A stretch of DNA of 64,000 bases, taken from positions 5,022,001 through 5,086,000 of the forward strand of contig NZ_JADOTY010000001.1 in assembly GCF_015751785.1 (NCBI RefSeq). The letters are read 5' to 3'. Shown here piece after piece: positions 33,020 to 42,907 of this stretch; position 1 is the stretch's first letter; the number at the start of each line of letters is the position of its first letter. The position numbers were made by a program, and so were the translations under genes. The DNA comes from Micromonospora vinacea (GTDB lineage: Bacteria > Actinomycetota > Actinomycetes > Mycobacteriales > Micromonosporaceae). The notes beneath the pieces are model-generated. The model was not told the origin of the DNA. It made no database searches and was given only the letters and a program-made list of their open reading frames with translations.

Positions 33020-35236
33020 ATGGACAGAACAGAGACCCTGCCGACGGCACCCGCCGCACCCGAGCCGCCGCCAGCCTCCCGCCCCGACGAGCACTCACCG
33101 CCGACGCGCCGCTCGCCGGCCTGGGCCCGGCCCGCGCTGGTGATCCTGCTGCTCGCCACCGGCCTGCTCTACCTGTGGGGCCTGGGCGCGTCGGGCTGGG
33201 CGAACTCGTTCTACGCGGCGGCCGTGCAGGCCGGCTCGGTGAGCTGGAAGGCATTCCTCTACGGTTCGTCGGACGCCGCGAACTCCATCACCGTCGACAA
33301 GACACCCGCGTCGCTGTGGCTGATGGCACTGTCCGTGCGTGTCTTCGGGCTGAACAGCTGGGCGATGCTCGTGCCGCAGGCGCTCTGCGGGGTCGCCTCG
33401 GTCGGCGTGCTGCACGCGACGGTGAAGCGCTGGTACGGGCCGGCCGCCGGTCTGATCGCCGGCGCGGTCCTCGCTGTCACCCCGGTGGCGACGCTGATGT
33501 TCCGGTTCAACAACCCCGACGCGCTCCTGGTCCTGCTGCTGGTCGCCGGGGCGTACGCCACAGTGCGCGCGCTGGAGACGGCCAGCACCCGATGGATCGT
33601 GCTGGTCGGTGTGCTGGTCGGGTTCGGCTTCCTCACCAAGATGTTGCAGGCGTTCCTGGTGGTGCCGGTCTTCGCCGGCGTCTACCTGCTGGCCGCGCCG
33701 ACCGGGCTGTGGCGGCGGGTCCGGCAACTGCTGCTGGCCGGGTTGGCGGTGGTGGTCTCCGCCGGCTGGTGGGTGGCACTGGTCGAGCTGGTGCCGGCCA
33801 GCGCCCGCCCGTACATCGGCGGTTCGCAGGGCAACAGCATCCTGGAGCTGACCCTCGGCTACAACGGTCTCGGCCGGATCACCGGCGAGGAGGTCGGCAG
33901 CGTCGGCGGCGGTGGCGCGCGGCCGGGTGGCGGCGGTGGCCCGTTCTCCGGGCAGAGCGGCGTGCTGCGGATGTTCGGCGGCGAGATCGGTGGTCAGGTC
34001 TCCTGGCTGCTGCCGGCCGCACTGATCCTGCTGGTGGTCGGCCTGCTGCTGGTCGGAAGAGCGGCCCGCACCGACCGCACCCGGGCCGGGCTGCTGCTGT
34101 GGGGCGGCTGGCTGCTGGTCACCGCCCTGATCTTCAGCTTCATGTCCGGGATCTTCCACGCCTACTACACGGTGGCGCTCGCACCGGCGATCGGCGCGCT
34201 CGTCGGCATCGGCGTGACGCTGCTCTGGCGGCAACGCCGACTGCTGCCCGCGTCCGCGGAAGGTGCCGGCACACGCTGGCAGCGGTGGCGTCCACTCGCC
34301 GCCACGGCGACGCTCGCCGGCACGCTCGCGGTCACCGTCTGGTGGGCGTGGGTGCTGCTCGGGCGCAGCCCCGACTGGTACCCGTGGCTGCGGACCACTG
34401 TGCTCGTCGCCGGCCTGGTCGGTGCGGCGCTGCTGCTGCTGGTCACCCGGCTGCCCCGCCGGTTGGTGCCGGTGGTGCTGGGCCTCGGCGCGGCGGTGGC
34501 CCTCGCCGGCCAGGTGGCGTACGCGGTGCAGACCGCCGCCACCCCGCACACCGGGTCGATCCCGAGCGCCGGCCCGTTCGTGGCGGGCGGGTTCGGCCGG
34601 GGCGGCTTCCCCGGCGGACGACCGCCCGGCGGCATGGAACTGCCGACCGGCGGTCAACTCCCCGGCGGCGGCCAGTTCCCGGGAGGCTTCCCGGACGGCG
34701 GCCAACTCCCCGGCGGCGGCCAGAACGACGGCGGCCAGAACGGTGGGGGCCGCAACGGCGGTCAGGGGCCAGGTTTCCCCGGCGGCGGCCGCAACGGCGT
34801 GCCCGGTGTCCCGGGCGGCGGCCAGGTCCCCGGCGGCCAGGGGCGCACGGCCGGTGGGGGAATGGGTGGGCTGCTCGACGCCCGCGAGCCCAGCGCCGCA
34901 CTGCGCGAGCTGTTGGAGCGCGACAGTGCCGACTACACCTGGGTGGCGGCGACCATCGGCTCGAACAACGCGTCCGGTTACCAGCTCGCCACCGGCGAAC
35001 CGGTGATGCCGATCGGCGGGTTCAACAGCAGTGACCCGTCACCGACGCTCACGCAGTTCCAGCGGTACGTGGCCGACGGGAAGATCCACTACTTCGTCGG
35101 TGGTGGTGGCTTCCGGGCCAACGGCGGCAGCTCGGCGTCCCAGGAGATCGCCGCCTGGGTGGCGGAGACGTTCACGGCGCAGACCGTCGACGGGGTCACC
35201 GTCTATGACCTCAGTGCCGGCACGGAGGCGTCATGA
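33020..35236 (+). CDS. GT39/ArnT-like membrane glycosyltransferase with Gly-rich insertion
   Basis: A 738-residue polytopic protein of the PMT/ArnT superfamily: N-terminal cytosolic Pro-rich tail, about eleven membrane helices to residue 510, a lumenal V-D-K-T-P-A-S-L-W (91-99, the family's D-K-P/T-P motif) and R-F-N-N-P-D-A. Unusual are two Gly-rich insertions, about 295-315 and about 515-620, the second made of repeats such as Q-L-P-G-G-G-Q, before a C-terminal soluble domain. It should transfer a sugar from a polyprenyl-phosphate donor outside the membrane. It overlaps the GT2-GtrA gene by four bases, which could make that donor. Confidence 0.9.
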   Translation: MDRTETLPTAPAAPEPPPASRPDEHSPPTRRSPAWARPALVILLLATGLLYLWGLGASGWANSFYAAAVQAGSVSWKAFLYGSSDAANSITVDKTPASLWLMALSVRVFGLNSWAMLVPQALCGVASVGVLHATVKRWYGPAAGLIAGAVLAVTPVATLMFRFNNPDALLVLLLVAGAYATVRALETASTRWIVLVGVLVGFGFLTKMLQAFLVVPVFAGVYLLAAPTGLWRRVRQLLLAGLAVVVSAGWWVALVELVPASARPYIGGSQGNSILELTLGYNGLGRITGEEVGSVGGGGARPGGGGGPFSGQSGVLRMFGGEIGGQVSWLLPAALILLVVGLLLVGRAARTDRTRAGLLLWGGWLLVTALIFSFMSGIFHAYYTVALAPAIGALVGIGVTLLWRQRRLLPASAEGAGTRWQRWRPLAATATLAGTLAVTVWWAWVLLGRSPDWYPWLRTTVLVAGLVGAALLLLVTRLPRRLVPVVLGLGAAVALAGQVAYAVQTAATPHTGSIPSAGPFVAGGFGRGGFPGGRPPGGMELPTGGQLPGGGQFPGGFPDGGQLPGGGQNDGGQNGGGRNGGQGPGFPGGGRNGVPGVPGGGQVPGGQGRTAGGGMGGLLDAREPSAALRELLERDSADYTWVAATIGSNNASGYQLATGEPVMPIGGFNSSDPSPTLTQFQRYVADGKIHYFVGGGGFRANGGSSASQEIAAWVAETFTAQTVDGVTVYDLSAGTEAS

Positions 35237-36480
35237 CCGCGCTGGGCGGACCACGGGCCGCCATCCAGGCCCGACCCACCGCCGCCGTGCTGGACGTGGT
35301 GATCCCGGTCTACAACGAGGAGGTCGATCTCGGGCCGTGCGTACGGCGACTGCACGCCCACCTGAGCACGCACTTCCCGTACCCGTTCCAGATCACCATC
35401 GCCGACAACGCCAGTGTCGACGACACCCTGAAGGTGGCCGACGGCCTCGCCGGCGAGCTGCCCGGCGTCGAGGTGCTGCACCTGGACGCCAAGGGGCGGG
35501 GGAGGGCGCTCTCCGCCGCCTGGTCGGCGTCGTCAGCGCCGGTGCTGGCGTACATGGACGTGGACCTCTCCACCGACCTGGCAGCGCTGTTGCCGCTGGT
35601 CGCGCCGCTCATCTCCGGCCACTCCGACCTGGCGATCGGCACCCGGCTGGCGCGTACCTCCCGGGTGGTGCGCGGCGCCAAGCGGGAGGTCATCTCCCGC
35701 GCCTACAACCTGCTGCTGCGCGGCGCGTTGGCGGCACGGTTCTCCGACGCGCAGTGCGGGTTCAAGGCGATCCGCGCCGACGTGGCCGCCGAGTTGCTGC
35801 CGTTGGTGCGGGACACCGGCTGGTTCTTCGACACCGAGCTGCTGGTGCTGGCCCAGCGGGCCGGGCTGCGGATCCATGAGGTGCCGGTGGACTGGGTCGA
35901 CGACCCGGACAGCCGTGTGGACATCGTCGCCACCGCCCTGGCCGACCTGCGTGGCGTGGGCCGGCTGGGCCGGGCGCTGCTGACCGGCGCGCTGCCCCTG
36001 GCCGACCTGCGCGCCCAGCTTGGCCGGGCGCCGCTGACCGGGCCGCGTGCCCGGCGCGGCCCGGCGCTGCCGGGGCAGGTGCCGGTCGGGTTGCCCCGGC
36101 AGCTGGTCCGGTTCGCGGCGGTCGGCGTGGCGAGCACGCTCGCGTACCTGCTGCTGTTCGTGGCCACCCGGGGCCTGCTCGGCGCGCAGCCGGCGAACCT
36201 GCTGGCGTTGTTGGTGACAGCGCTGGCGAACACGGCCGCGAACCGGCGGCTGACGTTCGGCATCAGCGGACGCCGGCACGCCGCCCGGCATCACGCGCAG
36301 GGGTTGCTGGCCTTCGCCCTAGGCCTGGCGTTGACAAGTGGCGCGTTGGCCGCGCTGCACACCGTCTCGGCCGTGCCGGCCCGGCCGGTGGAGCTGGCCG
36401 TGCTGGTGGTCGCGAACCTGGCCGCCACAGTGCTGCGGTTCGTGCTGCTGCGCCTGGGCATGCACCACCGCCGCACCTGA
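35233..36480 (+). CDS. GT2 polyprenyl-phosphate sugar synthase fused to GtrA domain
   Basis: A 415-residue fusion. Residues about 18-250 are a GT2 domain of the dolichol-phosphate-mannose synthase type (D-V-V-I-P-V-Y-N-E-E, A-D-N-A-S-V-D, M-D-V-D-L-S-T-D, Q-C-G-F-K-A-I). Residues about 290-410 are a GtrA-like four-helix membrane domain (L-V-R-F-A-A-V-G-V-A-S-T). The protein could both make and flip a polyprenyl-phosphate sugar for the adjacent GT39 enzyme, with which it is translationally coupled. Confidence 0.92.
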   Translation: MTALGGPRAAIQARPTAAVLDVVIPVYNEEVDLGPCVRRLHAHLSTHFPYPFQITIADNASVDDTLKVADGLAGELPGVEVLHLDAKGRGRALSAAWSASSAPVLAYMDVDLSTDLAALLPLVAPLISGHSDLAIGTRLARTSRVVRGAKREVISRAYNLLLRGALAARFSDAQCGFKAIRADVAAELLPLVRDTGWFFDTELLVLAQRAGLRIHEVPVDWVDDPDSRVDIVATALADLRGVGRLGRALLTGALPLADLRAQLGRAPLTGPRARRGPALPGQVPVGLPRQLVRFAAVGVASTLAYLLLFVATRGLLGAQPANLLALLVTALANTAANRRLTFGISGRRHAARHHAQGLLAFALGLALTSGALAALHTVSAVPARPVELAVLVVANLAATVLRFVLLRLGMHHRRT

Positions 36481-36492
36481 GGCACCGGCCGG

Positions 36493-37350
36493 TCAGCCGC
36501 TCAGCATCTCGGTGAGGACCTCGACGACGCGGCGGGTGTGCCGCCCGTCGGGGTCCTCGTCGGGGTTCAGGTCGGTCACGCTCATCCCGAGCAGCCGGTC
36601 GGCGCGGGCCAGCGGCGTGACCAGCGCGATCAGGTCGGCCCAGCGTGGCCCGTCCGGCTCGGGGTAGGTCACCGCGGGCAGGTCGCGCGGGTCCACCACG
36701 TCCAGGTCGAGGTGCAGCCAGGTCGGTCCGTCGCCGTCGTCGGCAAGCCCTGCTCCGACCGTCGCCGCGCCCCGGTGCAGCAATTCGGCGGCGTTGACCT
36801 GGTGGATCGCCGGGTCGATCCGGGCTGCCTCGACCCGGCTGCTCTCGTCGGTGGGCGGGCGGTGCCCGAGCAGGTGGACGCGGTTCGGCTCGATCAGCGT
36901 GCCGTCGGGGCCGACGGCGGTGGTGGGGCCGTGCCCGGTGACCACCGAGAGGTCCATGTCGGCGGCCTCACCGGTCGGCGAGGTCGTGCCGTCGAGGAAG
37001 TCCGGGTGGGCGTCGACGAACCACAGGTCGGTCGCCGGGGGCAGGGCCCGGCAGATGCCGGGCAGGATCGCGCAGTCGCCGCCGAGTACCAGTGGTCGGT
37101 GGCCGTCCGCGATCAGCGCGCCGATCCGCGCGGCGATGGCGCCGCCGGCCCGGACCAGGCCGGCCGCGCCGATCACACCGCTGGCCGGGTCGCGGTTCGG
37201 GTCGCGCAACCGCGCCTCGTCGATCCGCCCGTCGTCGTCGGCGGCCAGGGCCTCGCGCAGGCCGGCCCGGCGCAGCGCGGCCGGGGCCCGCTCCTCGCCG
37301 CGCCCGGCGCCGGAGGAGTCCAGCGGCGCGTCCACGATCATCCAGCGCAC
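36493..37350 (-). CDS. Arginase/agmatinase-fold hydrolase
   Basis: A 285-residue ureohydrolase-fold protein. Metal motifs are G-G-D-C (about 98-101, where most members have G-G-D-H), F-V-D-A-H-P-D-F (about 122-129) and H-L-D-L-D-V-V-D-P (about 215-223). Five of six Mn2+ ligands are kept, with Cys for the first His, so metal affinity or substrate may differ. It could be arginase-, agmatinase- or formimidoglutamase-like. A GTG start six bases after TACGCT suggests a leaderless mRNA. Confidence 0.85.
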   Translation of the reverse strand: MRWMIVDAPLDSSGAGRGEERAPAALRRAGLREALAADDDGRIDEARLRDPNRDPASGVIGAAGLVRAGGAIAARIGALIADGHRPLVLGGDCAILPGICRALPPATDLWFVDAHPDFLDGTTSPTGEAADMDLSVVTGHGPTTAVGPDGTLIEPNRVHLLGHRPPTDESSRVEAARIDPAIHQVNAAELLHRGAATVGAGLADDGDGPTWLHLDLDVVDPRDLPAVTYPEPDGPRWADLIALVTPLARADRLLGMSVTDLNPDEDPDGRHTRRVVEVLTEMLSG

Positions 37351-37542
37351 GTCCGCAGCGTACCGGCGGGATCGGCCGGTCCCGGCCACATTCTGTGGTG
37401 AGGCTGGGAGTGCGCCGATGTGCCCGCGACGGCGACAGGGACCGGCGTACGGTGATGGACAAGTCCGGCTTTCTGGGTTAAAAGCCTCATTGGTGTACGC
37501 CTGGGACGCCGGTGTCGAGGCGGCGAGGGCAAGGAGCGATCG

Positions 37543-37692
37543 GTGGAACATCTGGCCTACCTGGACGCGGGGTCCGGCAGCCTGATCGTGCAGGCGGTCG
37601 TCGGTGGGGTGGCTGGCGCCGCGGTCGCCGCGAAGCTCTACTGGCGACGGCTGGTCGACCGGTTCCGCCGGCAACCCACCGACCAGCGCTGA
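37543..37692 (+). CDS. 49-residue membrane microprotein
   Basis: A short gene with good signals: AAGGAG, six bases, then GTG. The product begins M-E-H-L-A-Y-L-D-A-G-S-G-S and has one Val/Ala/Gly-rich helix (about 14-32) followed by a basic tail (Y-W-R-R-L-V-D-R-F-R-R). The Y-L-D-P/A-G-S-G motif is also seen in small membrane proteins next to exopolysaccharide or sulfatase genes (recollection). The methyltransferase gene starts 17 bp downstream, so it heads an operon. Confidence 0.75.
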   Translation: MEHLAYLDAGSGSLIVQAVVGGVAGAAVAAKLYWRRLVDRFRRQPTDQR

Positions 37693-37709
37693 GCGGGCCA
37701 GTTCCGACG

Positions 37710-39140
37710 ATGGCGATCTCACCCACCGAGGTACGGCCCGAGCCGGCCTCCTTCCGCGACCCGGCCAACCGGGTCTTCCACGTCGGCGACGAGGTGCTGC
37801 GCGGGCTGGACACGCAGGCCGCCGAGCACTGGCGTGCACTGACCGGCAGCACGTTCTTCCCGGCGCTCGTCGCCGCACGCAAGGTCTGCGCCACCGAGGA
37901 CGCCCCGCCGACCCTGGTGCCCGCCGCGACCGGGACGCCGTGGGCCGCCGTGCTGCGCCACGAACGCATCCCGTTCGTCTCCCACCCGTACGAGTGGTCG
38001 TTCAGCATGCTGCGCGACGCCGCCCTGCTGCACCTGGAGATCCTGAACGCCGCACTCGGCGAGGGTTTCACCACCAAGGACGGCTCGGCCTACAACCTCC
38101 AGTGGCGCGGCGCCGAGCCGGTCTTCATCGACATCGGCTCCTTCGAGCCGGTCCGCGACGGCGAACCGTGGGCCGGCTACCGGCAGTTCTGCCAGACGGT
38201 GCTCTACCCGCTGATGCTCACCGCCCACCTGGGCGTCGACTTCCAACCGTGGCTGCGCGCCCGGGTCGACGGCATCGAGGCCGACGAGCTGCGGCCGCTG
38301 TTCCACGGGGCCCGCCGGCTGCGCCCCGGCGTGCTGACCCACCTGCACCTGCACGGGGCCATGCAGCAACGCAACTCCGCCGCCAGCACCACCGAGGTCC
38401 GCGACCAACTGCGCGCCGCCGGCTTCTCCCGGGAGTTGCTGCTCGCCACCGTACGCGGCATCGAGAAACTGGTCCGCAAGCTGGACCGCCGCCCGCCCGG
38501 GAGCCACTGGTCGGACTACCAACGCACCTGCGGCTACTCGGCCCGCGACCGGGTGGCGAAGGAACAGTTCGTGGCCGCCGCGGTGGCCGCCGGCACCCGC
38601 CCGCGCCTGGTGCTCGACCTCGGCGCTAACGACGGCCGGTACTCCCGGCTGGCGGCCGGGCACGCCGACTACGTGGTCGCCGTCGAGCAGGACCCGACGG
38701 TCGTCGACGAGCTGTACCGACAGCTGCGCGCCGAGGGGCAGCGCCGCATCCTCCCGCTGGTGCTGGACCTCGCCGATCCCTCGCCAGGAGGCGGCTGGCG
38801 CGGCGTCGAGCGGGCCGGTTTCGCCGAGCGAGCGTCCGCCGACGTGGTGCTCGCCCTGGCCGTGGTGCACCACCTGGCGATCGGACGCAACGTGCCACTG
38901 CCGGAGGTCATCGACTGGCTGGCCGGGCTCACCGCGCCGGGCGGCGCGGTGGTGGTGGAGTTCGTCCACCCGGAGGACCCGATGGCGACCCGGCTGCTGG
39001 CCAACAAGCCCGCCGGTCTCTTCCCGGACTACCGACGCGACACCTTCGAGACGTTGCTCGCCGCCCGGGGGCGGATCACCGACCGGCTGGAACTGCCCTC
39101 CGGCACCCGCACGCTCTACCGGACGGTGATGGGTGGCTGA
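37710..39140 (+). CDS. Class I SAM-dependent methyltransferase
   Basis: A 476-residue protein. The first 290 residues are a family-specific domain (E-W-S-F-S-M-L-R-D-A-A-L, F-I-D-I-G-S-F-E) related to NoeA-like host-specificity proteins; the methyltransferase core begins at V-L-D-L-G-A-N-D-G-R-Y-S (about 293-304), with A-V-E-Q-D-P and A-L-A-V-V-H-H-L. It overlaps the sulfatase-like gene by eight bases. The substrate is probably a glycan or lipid headgroup given its neighbours (inference). Confidence 0.85.
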   Translation: MAISPTEVRPEPASFRDPANRVFHVGDEVLRGLDTQAAEHWRALTGSTFFPALVAARKVCATEDAPPTLVPAATGTPWAAVLRHERIPFVSHPYEWSFSMLRDAALLHLEILNAALGEGFTTKDGSAYNLQWRGAEPVFIDIGSFEPVRDGEPWAGYRQFCQTVLYPLMLTAHLGVDFQPWLRARVDGIEADELRPLFHGARRLRPGVLTHLHLHGAMQQRNSAASTTEVRDQLRAAGFSRELLLATVRGIEKLVRKLDRRPPGSHWSDYQRTCGYSARDRVAKEQFVAAAVAAGTRPRLVLDLGANDGRYSRLAAGHADYVVAVEQDPTVVDELYRQLRAEGQRRILPLVLDLADPSPGGGWRGVERAGFAERASADVVLALAVVHHLAIGRNVPLPEVIDWLAGLTAPGGAVVVEFVHPEDPMATRLLANKPAGLFPDYRRDTFETLLAARGRITDRLELPSGTRTLYRTVMGG

Positions 39141-41136
39141 ACCGCTGTGGGACCAGGGCTGGCGAGGCGAGCTGGGTCGGCTGCTGGAGATCGTCGCGCT
39201 GGTCGGTTTCGTGGTCACCCAGCCGCTGCTGGACGTGCTCGGCCGCAGCCCCGACTTCTTCCTCTTCCACAGCGCCGACCCGGCCCAGATCCTGCTGCTC
39301 GTCGCCCTGGTGACGGTGATCCCCACAGTCGCGGTGGCGCTGCCGGCCGCACTCAGCCGACTGGCCGGCCGGACCGCCCGCGCCATCACCCACACCGCGC
39401 TGGTCGGGCTGTTGGTCGCCGCCCTCGCCGTGCAGGTGGGCCGACACGTGACGCCACTTCGGGGCGTACCGCTGCTGCTGGTGGCCGCCCTCGCCGGAGC
39501 CGCCGGCGCGGCCGCACACCGGCGGTGGCGGGCGCCGGGCCGGGTGCTGCGCCTGGCCGCCGCCGGCCCGGTGGCCTTCGTGGCGCTCTTCGTGCTCGCC
39601 TCACCCACCTCGGCGGTGGTCCTGCCGCGCGGCGACGGCGGCGCGGCCGGCACCGCGCAGGGCTCGGCCGTGCACCCGCCGGTGGTCATGCTGATCCTCG
39701 ACGAGCTGCCACTGGTCAGCCTGCTCGGCGCGGACGGGAAGGTCGACGCCGCGCGGTACCCGCACTTCGCCGAGCTGGCCGGCGGATCCACCTGGTACCG
39801 CAACTCCACCGGCGTCAGCGGGTGGACGCCCAACGCGCTGCCGGCGATGCTCACCGGCCGCTACCCGGCCAAGCCGGTCGCCCCGCACTACTCGCAGTAC
39901 CCGGACAACATCTTCACCGCCTTCGGCGGCCTGTACGACATTCGCGCCGAGGAGAGCATCACCCGGCTCTGCCCACCGAGTCGCTGCGAGCAGCCGGTCA
40001 CCCCGGAACAGGGCCTCGGCGTGCTGGTCCGCGAGACGGGCAAGTTGCTCGGCCGGGTCGCCGGGCCGACGGAGAGCGCCGTCGACCCGGAAGACTCCTA
40101 CCGCGAGCAGACCCGGGCCGAGGCCGGCCTGGACGCCGCCGAACCGGTGCCGGCCGACCCGAAGTTCCGCTGGGACAGCCTGGACGACAACCAACCGGCC
40201 CGGTTCACCAGTTTCCTCGCCGGGCTGAAGCCGACGACCCGGCCCACCCTGCACTTCCTGCACCTGCTGATGCCGCACTCACCGTGGGCGTACCTGCCGT
40301 CCGGGGCGCGCTACGACGCCCCGGAGGACCTGCCCAACGACGGCGCCGGGTGGGTCGACCTGGCCCGGCAGCGGCACCTCGCCCAGCTCGGCTACACCGA
40401 CCGGCTGATCGGCGAGACGCTGCGGACGCTGCGCGCCAACGGCCTCTACGACCAGGCGCTCGTCGTGGTGACCGCCGACCACGGGGTCAGCTTCCGCCCC
40501 GGCGCCCAGGGCCGGGGCATGGACGCCATCAAGGCCGCCGCCGGCGAGGTCGCCTGGGTGCCGACGTTCGTCAAGGAACCCCGGCAGCAGACCGGCCGGG
40601 TGGACGACCGCAACTGGGAACACGTCGACCTGCTGCCGACAGTGGCCGACGAGGCCGGCATCCGGTTGCCCTGGCGGGTCGACGGGCGCTCCGCCCGGCA
40701 GGCCCCCCGCACCGACGGTACGAAGCACTTCTACGACCGCCCCGGCGAACCGGTCACCTTCCCCGGTGGCGTACCCACCCCGCCACCCCAGCCGACACCG
40801 CACCCCCTGGTCGGCACCGAGGTACGCGCCGGCCCTGCCGCCGGCAGCGCCCGGGTCGCCGACCTGGCCGCGTTCACCGCCACCGACCCGGACACCGGCA
40901 CCCTCCCGGCGCTCGTCTGGGGCGACGTCCCGGACCGGATCCCGGACGGCACCCTCCTCGCGGTGGCCGTCAACGGCCGCATCGGGGCCGTCGTCCCGGT
41001 GGTGCCCGCCGACCCGGGCGGACGTCGGTTCGCCGCGCTGCTCGCCGACGACAAGCTGTTCCACGCCGGCACCAACCAGCTCGACGTCTTCCAGGTCGCG
41101 ACGGACGGTACGCTGCGACGCCTCGCCCTGTCGTGA
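39133..41136 (+). CDS. Membrane sulfatase/phosphatase-like (alkaline phosphatase superfamily) protein
   Basis: A 667-residue protein: about five N-terminal membrane helices to residue 160, then an extracytoplasmic alkaline-phosphatase-superfamily domain. L-I-L-D-E-L-P (about 187-193) is the first metal site, S-T-G-V-S-G-W-T-P-N-A-L-P the nucleophile region (Ser/Thr, no formylglycine C-x-P-x-R), and V-T-A-D-H-G-V-S-F the second metal site. The layout resembles LtaS-type phosphoglycerol transferases. Together with the methyltransferase and microprotein it suggests envelope polymer modification. Confidence 0.88.
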   Translation: MAEPLWDQGWRGELGRLLEIVALVGFVVTQPLLDVLGRSPDFFLFHSADPAQILLLVALVTVIPTVAVALPAALSRLAGRTARAITHTALVGLLVAALAVQVGRHVTPLRGVPLLLVAALAGAAGAAAHRRWRAPGRVLRLAAAGPVAFVALFVLASPTSAVVLPRGDGGAAGTAQGSAVHPPVVMLILDELPLVSLLGADGKVDAARYPHFAELAGGSTWYRNSTGVSGWTPNALPAMLTGRYPAKPVAPHYSQYPDNIFTAFGGLYDIRAEESITRLCPPSRCEQPVTPEQGLGVLVRETGKLLGRVAGPTESAVDPEDSYREQTRAEAGLDAAEPVPADPKFRWDSLDDNQPARFTSFLAGLKPTTRPTLHFLHLLMPHSPWAYLPSGARYDAPEDLPNDGAGWVDLARQRHLAQLGYTDRLIGETLRTLRANGLYDQALVVVTADHGVSFRPGAQGRGMDAIKAAAGEVAWVPTFVKEPRQQTGRVDDRNWEHVDLLPTVADEAGIRLPWRVDGRSARQAPRTDGTKHFYDRPGEPVTFPGGVPTPPPQPTPHPLVGTEVRAGPAAGSARVADLAAFTATDPDTGTLPALVWGDVPDRIPDGTLLAVAVNGRIGAVVPVVPADPGGRRFAALLADDKLFHAGTNQLDVFQVATDGTLRRLALS

Positions 41137-41173
41137 CAAGGTTTCCGGGTTCGCTCCGGTCTGGCTTCCGGGT

Positions 41174-41212
41174 TGGTCCGGTCCGGTCCCGGGGTCGGTC
41201 CGGTCCGGTCCC
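41174..41212. repeat. Short GGTCC-type direct repeats
   Basis: GGTCCGGTCCGGTCCC occurs twice within the 230-bp spacer before citrate synthase, in a wider stretch of TTCCGGG/GGTCCGG repeats. It is simple-sequence DNA and codes for nothing. Confidence 0.7.
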
Positions 41213-41366
41213 GTCTGGCGGGATGCCGGGTTTCCCGGCCGCCCGGTCGGGAATCGGGTGACGCATACCTCACCGCCGAACCACGGCGGGCGTTGTCCCC
41301 CGGGCCGCAATTACGGTAGAAGCGAAGGCAATTCAACGTAGATCTGCCGGCGAAGCGAGGAACCAC

Positions 41367-42650
<1,284 letters not shown>

Positions 42651-42669
42651 CCCGCTCCTCGCCTCACCA

Positions 42670-42703
42670 GCAGGCCGTCGACCCCTCCGGGTCGGCGGCC
42701 TGC
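42670..42703 (+). terminator. gltA terminator
   Basis: GCAGGCCGTCGACCC pairs with GGGTCGGCGGCCTGC (one G-U) around a four-base loop, 20 bp after the gltA stop. Confidence 0.85.
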
Positions 42704-42753
42704 CGCGTTCCCGCAGTCCGATCCGCCCCGGCCCGGCCCGCCCCGGCCCGGCA

Positions 42754-42871
42754 TGATCGACTCGGGTTCCTTGAAGGCGCGGTGTTCTTCGCGCTTGGAC
42801 ACCCCGATTTTCAGGAAGCCGAGTCGATCACGGGCCGGAACACCCCGACTTTCAGGAAACCGAGTCGATCA
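42754..42871. repeat. 77-bp palindrome, copy 2, plus an extra half copy
   Basis: The 77-bp unit occupies 42754-42830, starting TGATCGACTCGGGTTCC. It is followed directly by a second right half (ACACCCCGACTTTCAGGAAA... ending ACCGAGTCGATCA at 42871), as if the right arm had been duplicated. Confidence 0.85.
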
Positions 42872-42907
42872 CGGGCGGCGGCGGGTGATCGACGACCGGG
42901 CGGGCGG

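Noticed and set aside
31476..33254. Long antisense frame opposite the sensor kinase (about 590 codons)
   Set aside because: It is a high-GC shadow: it lacks domain patterns and is rich in Arg/Gly/His, while the sense frame has complete HAMP/HisKA/ATPase motifs.
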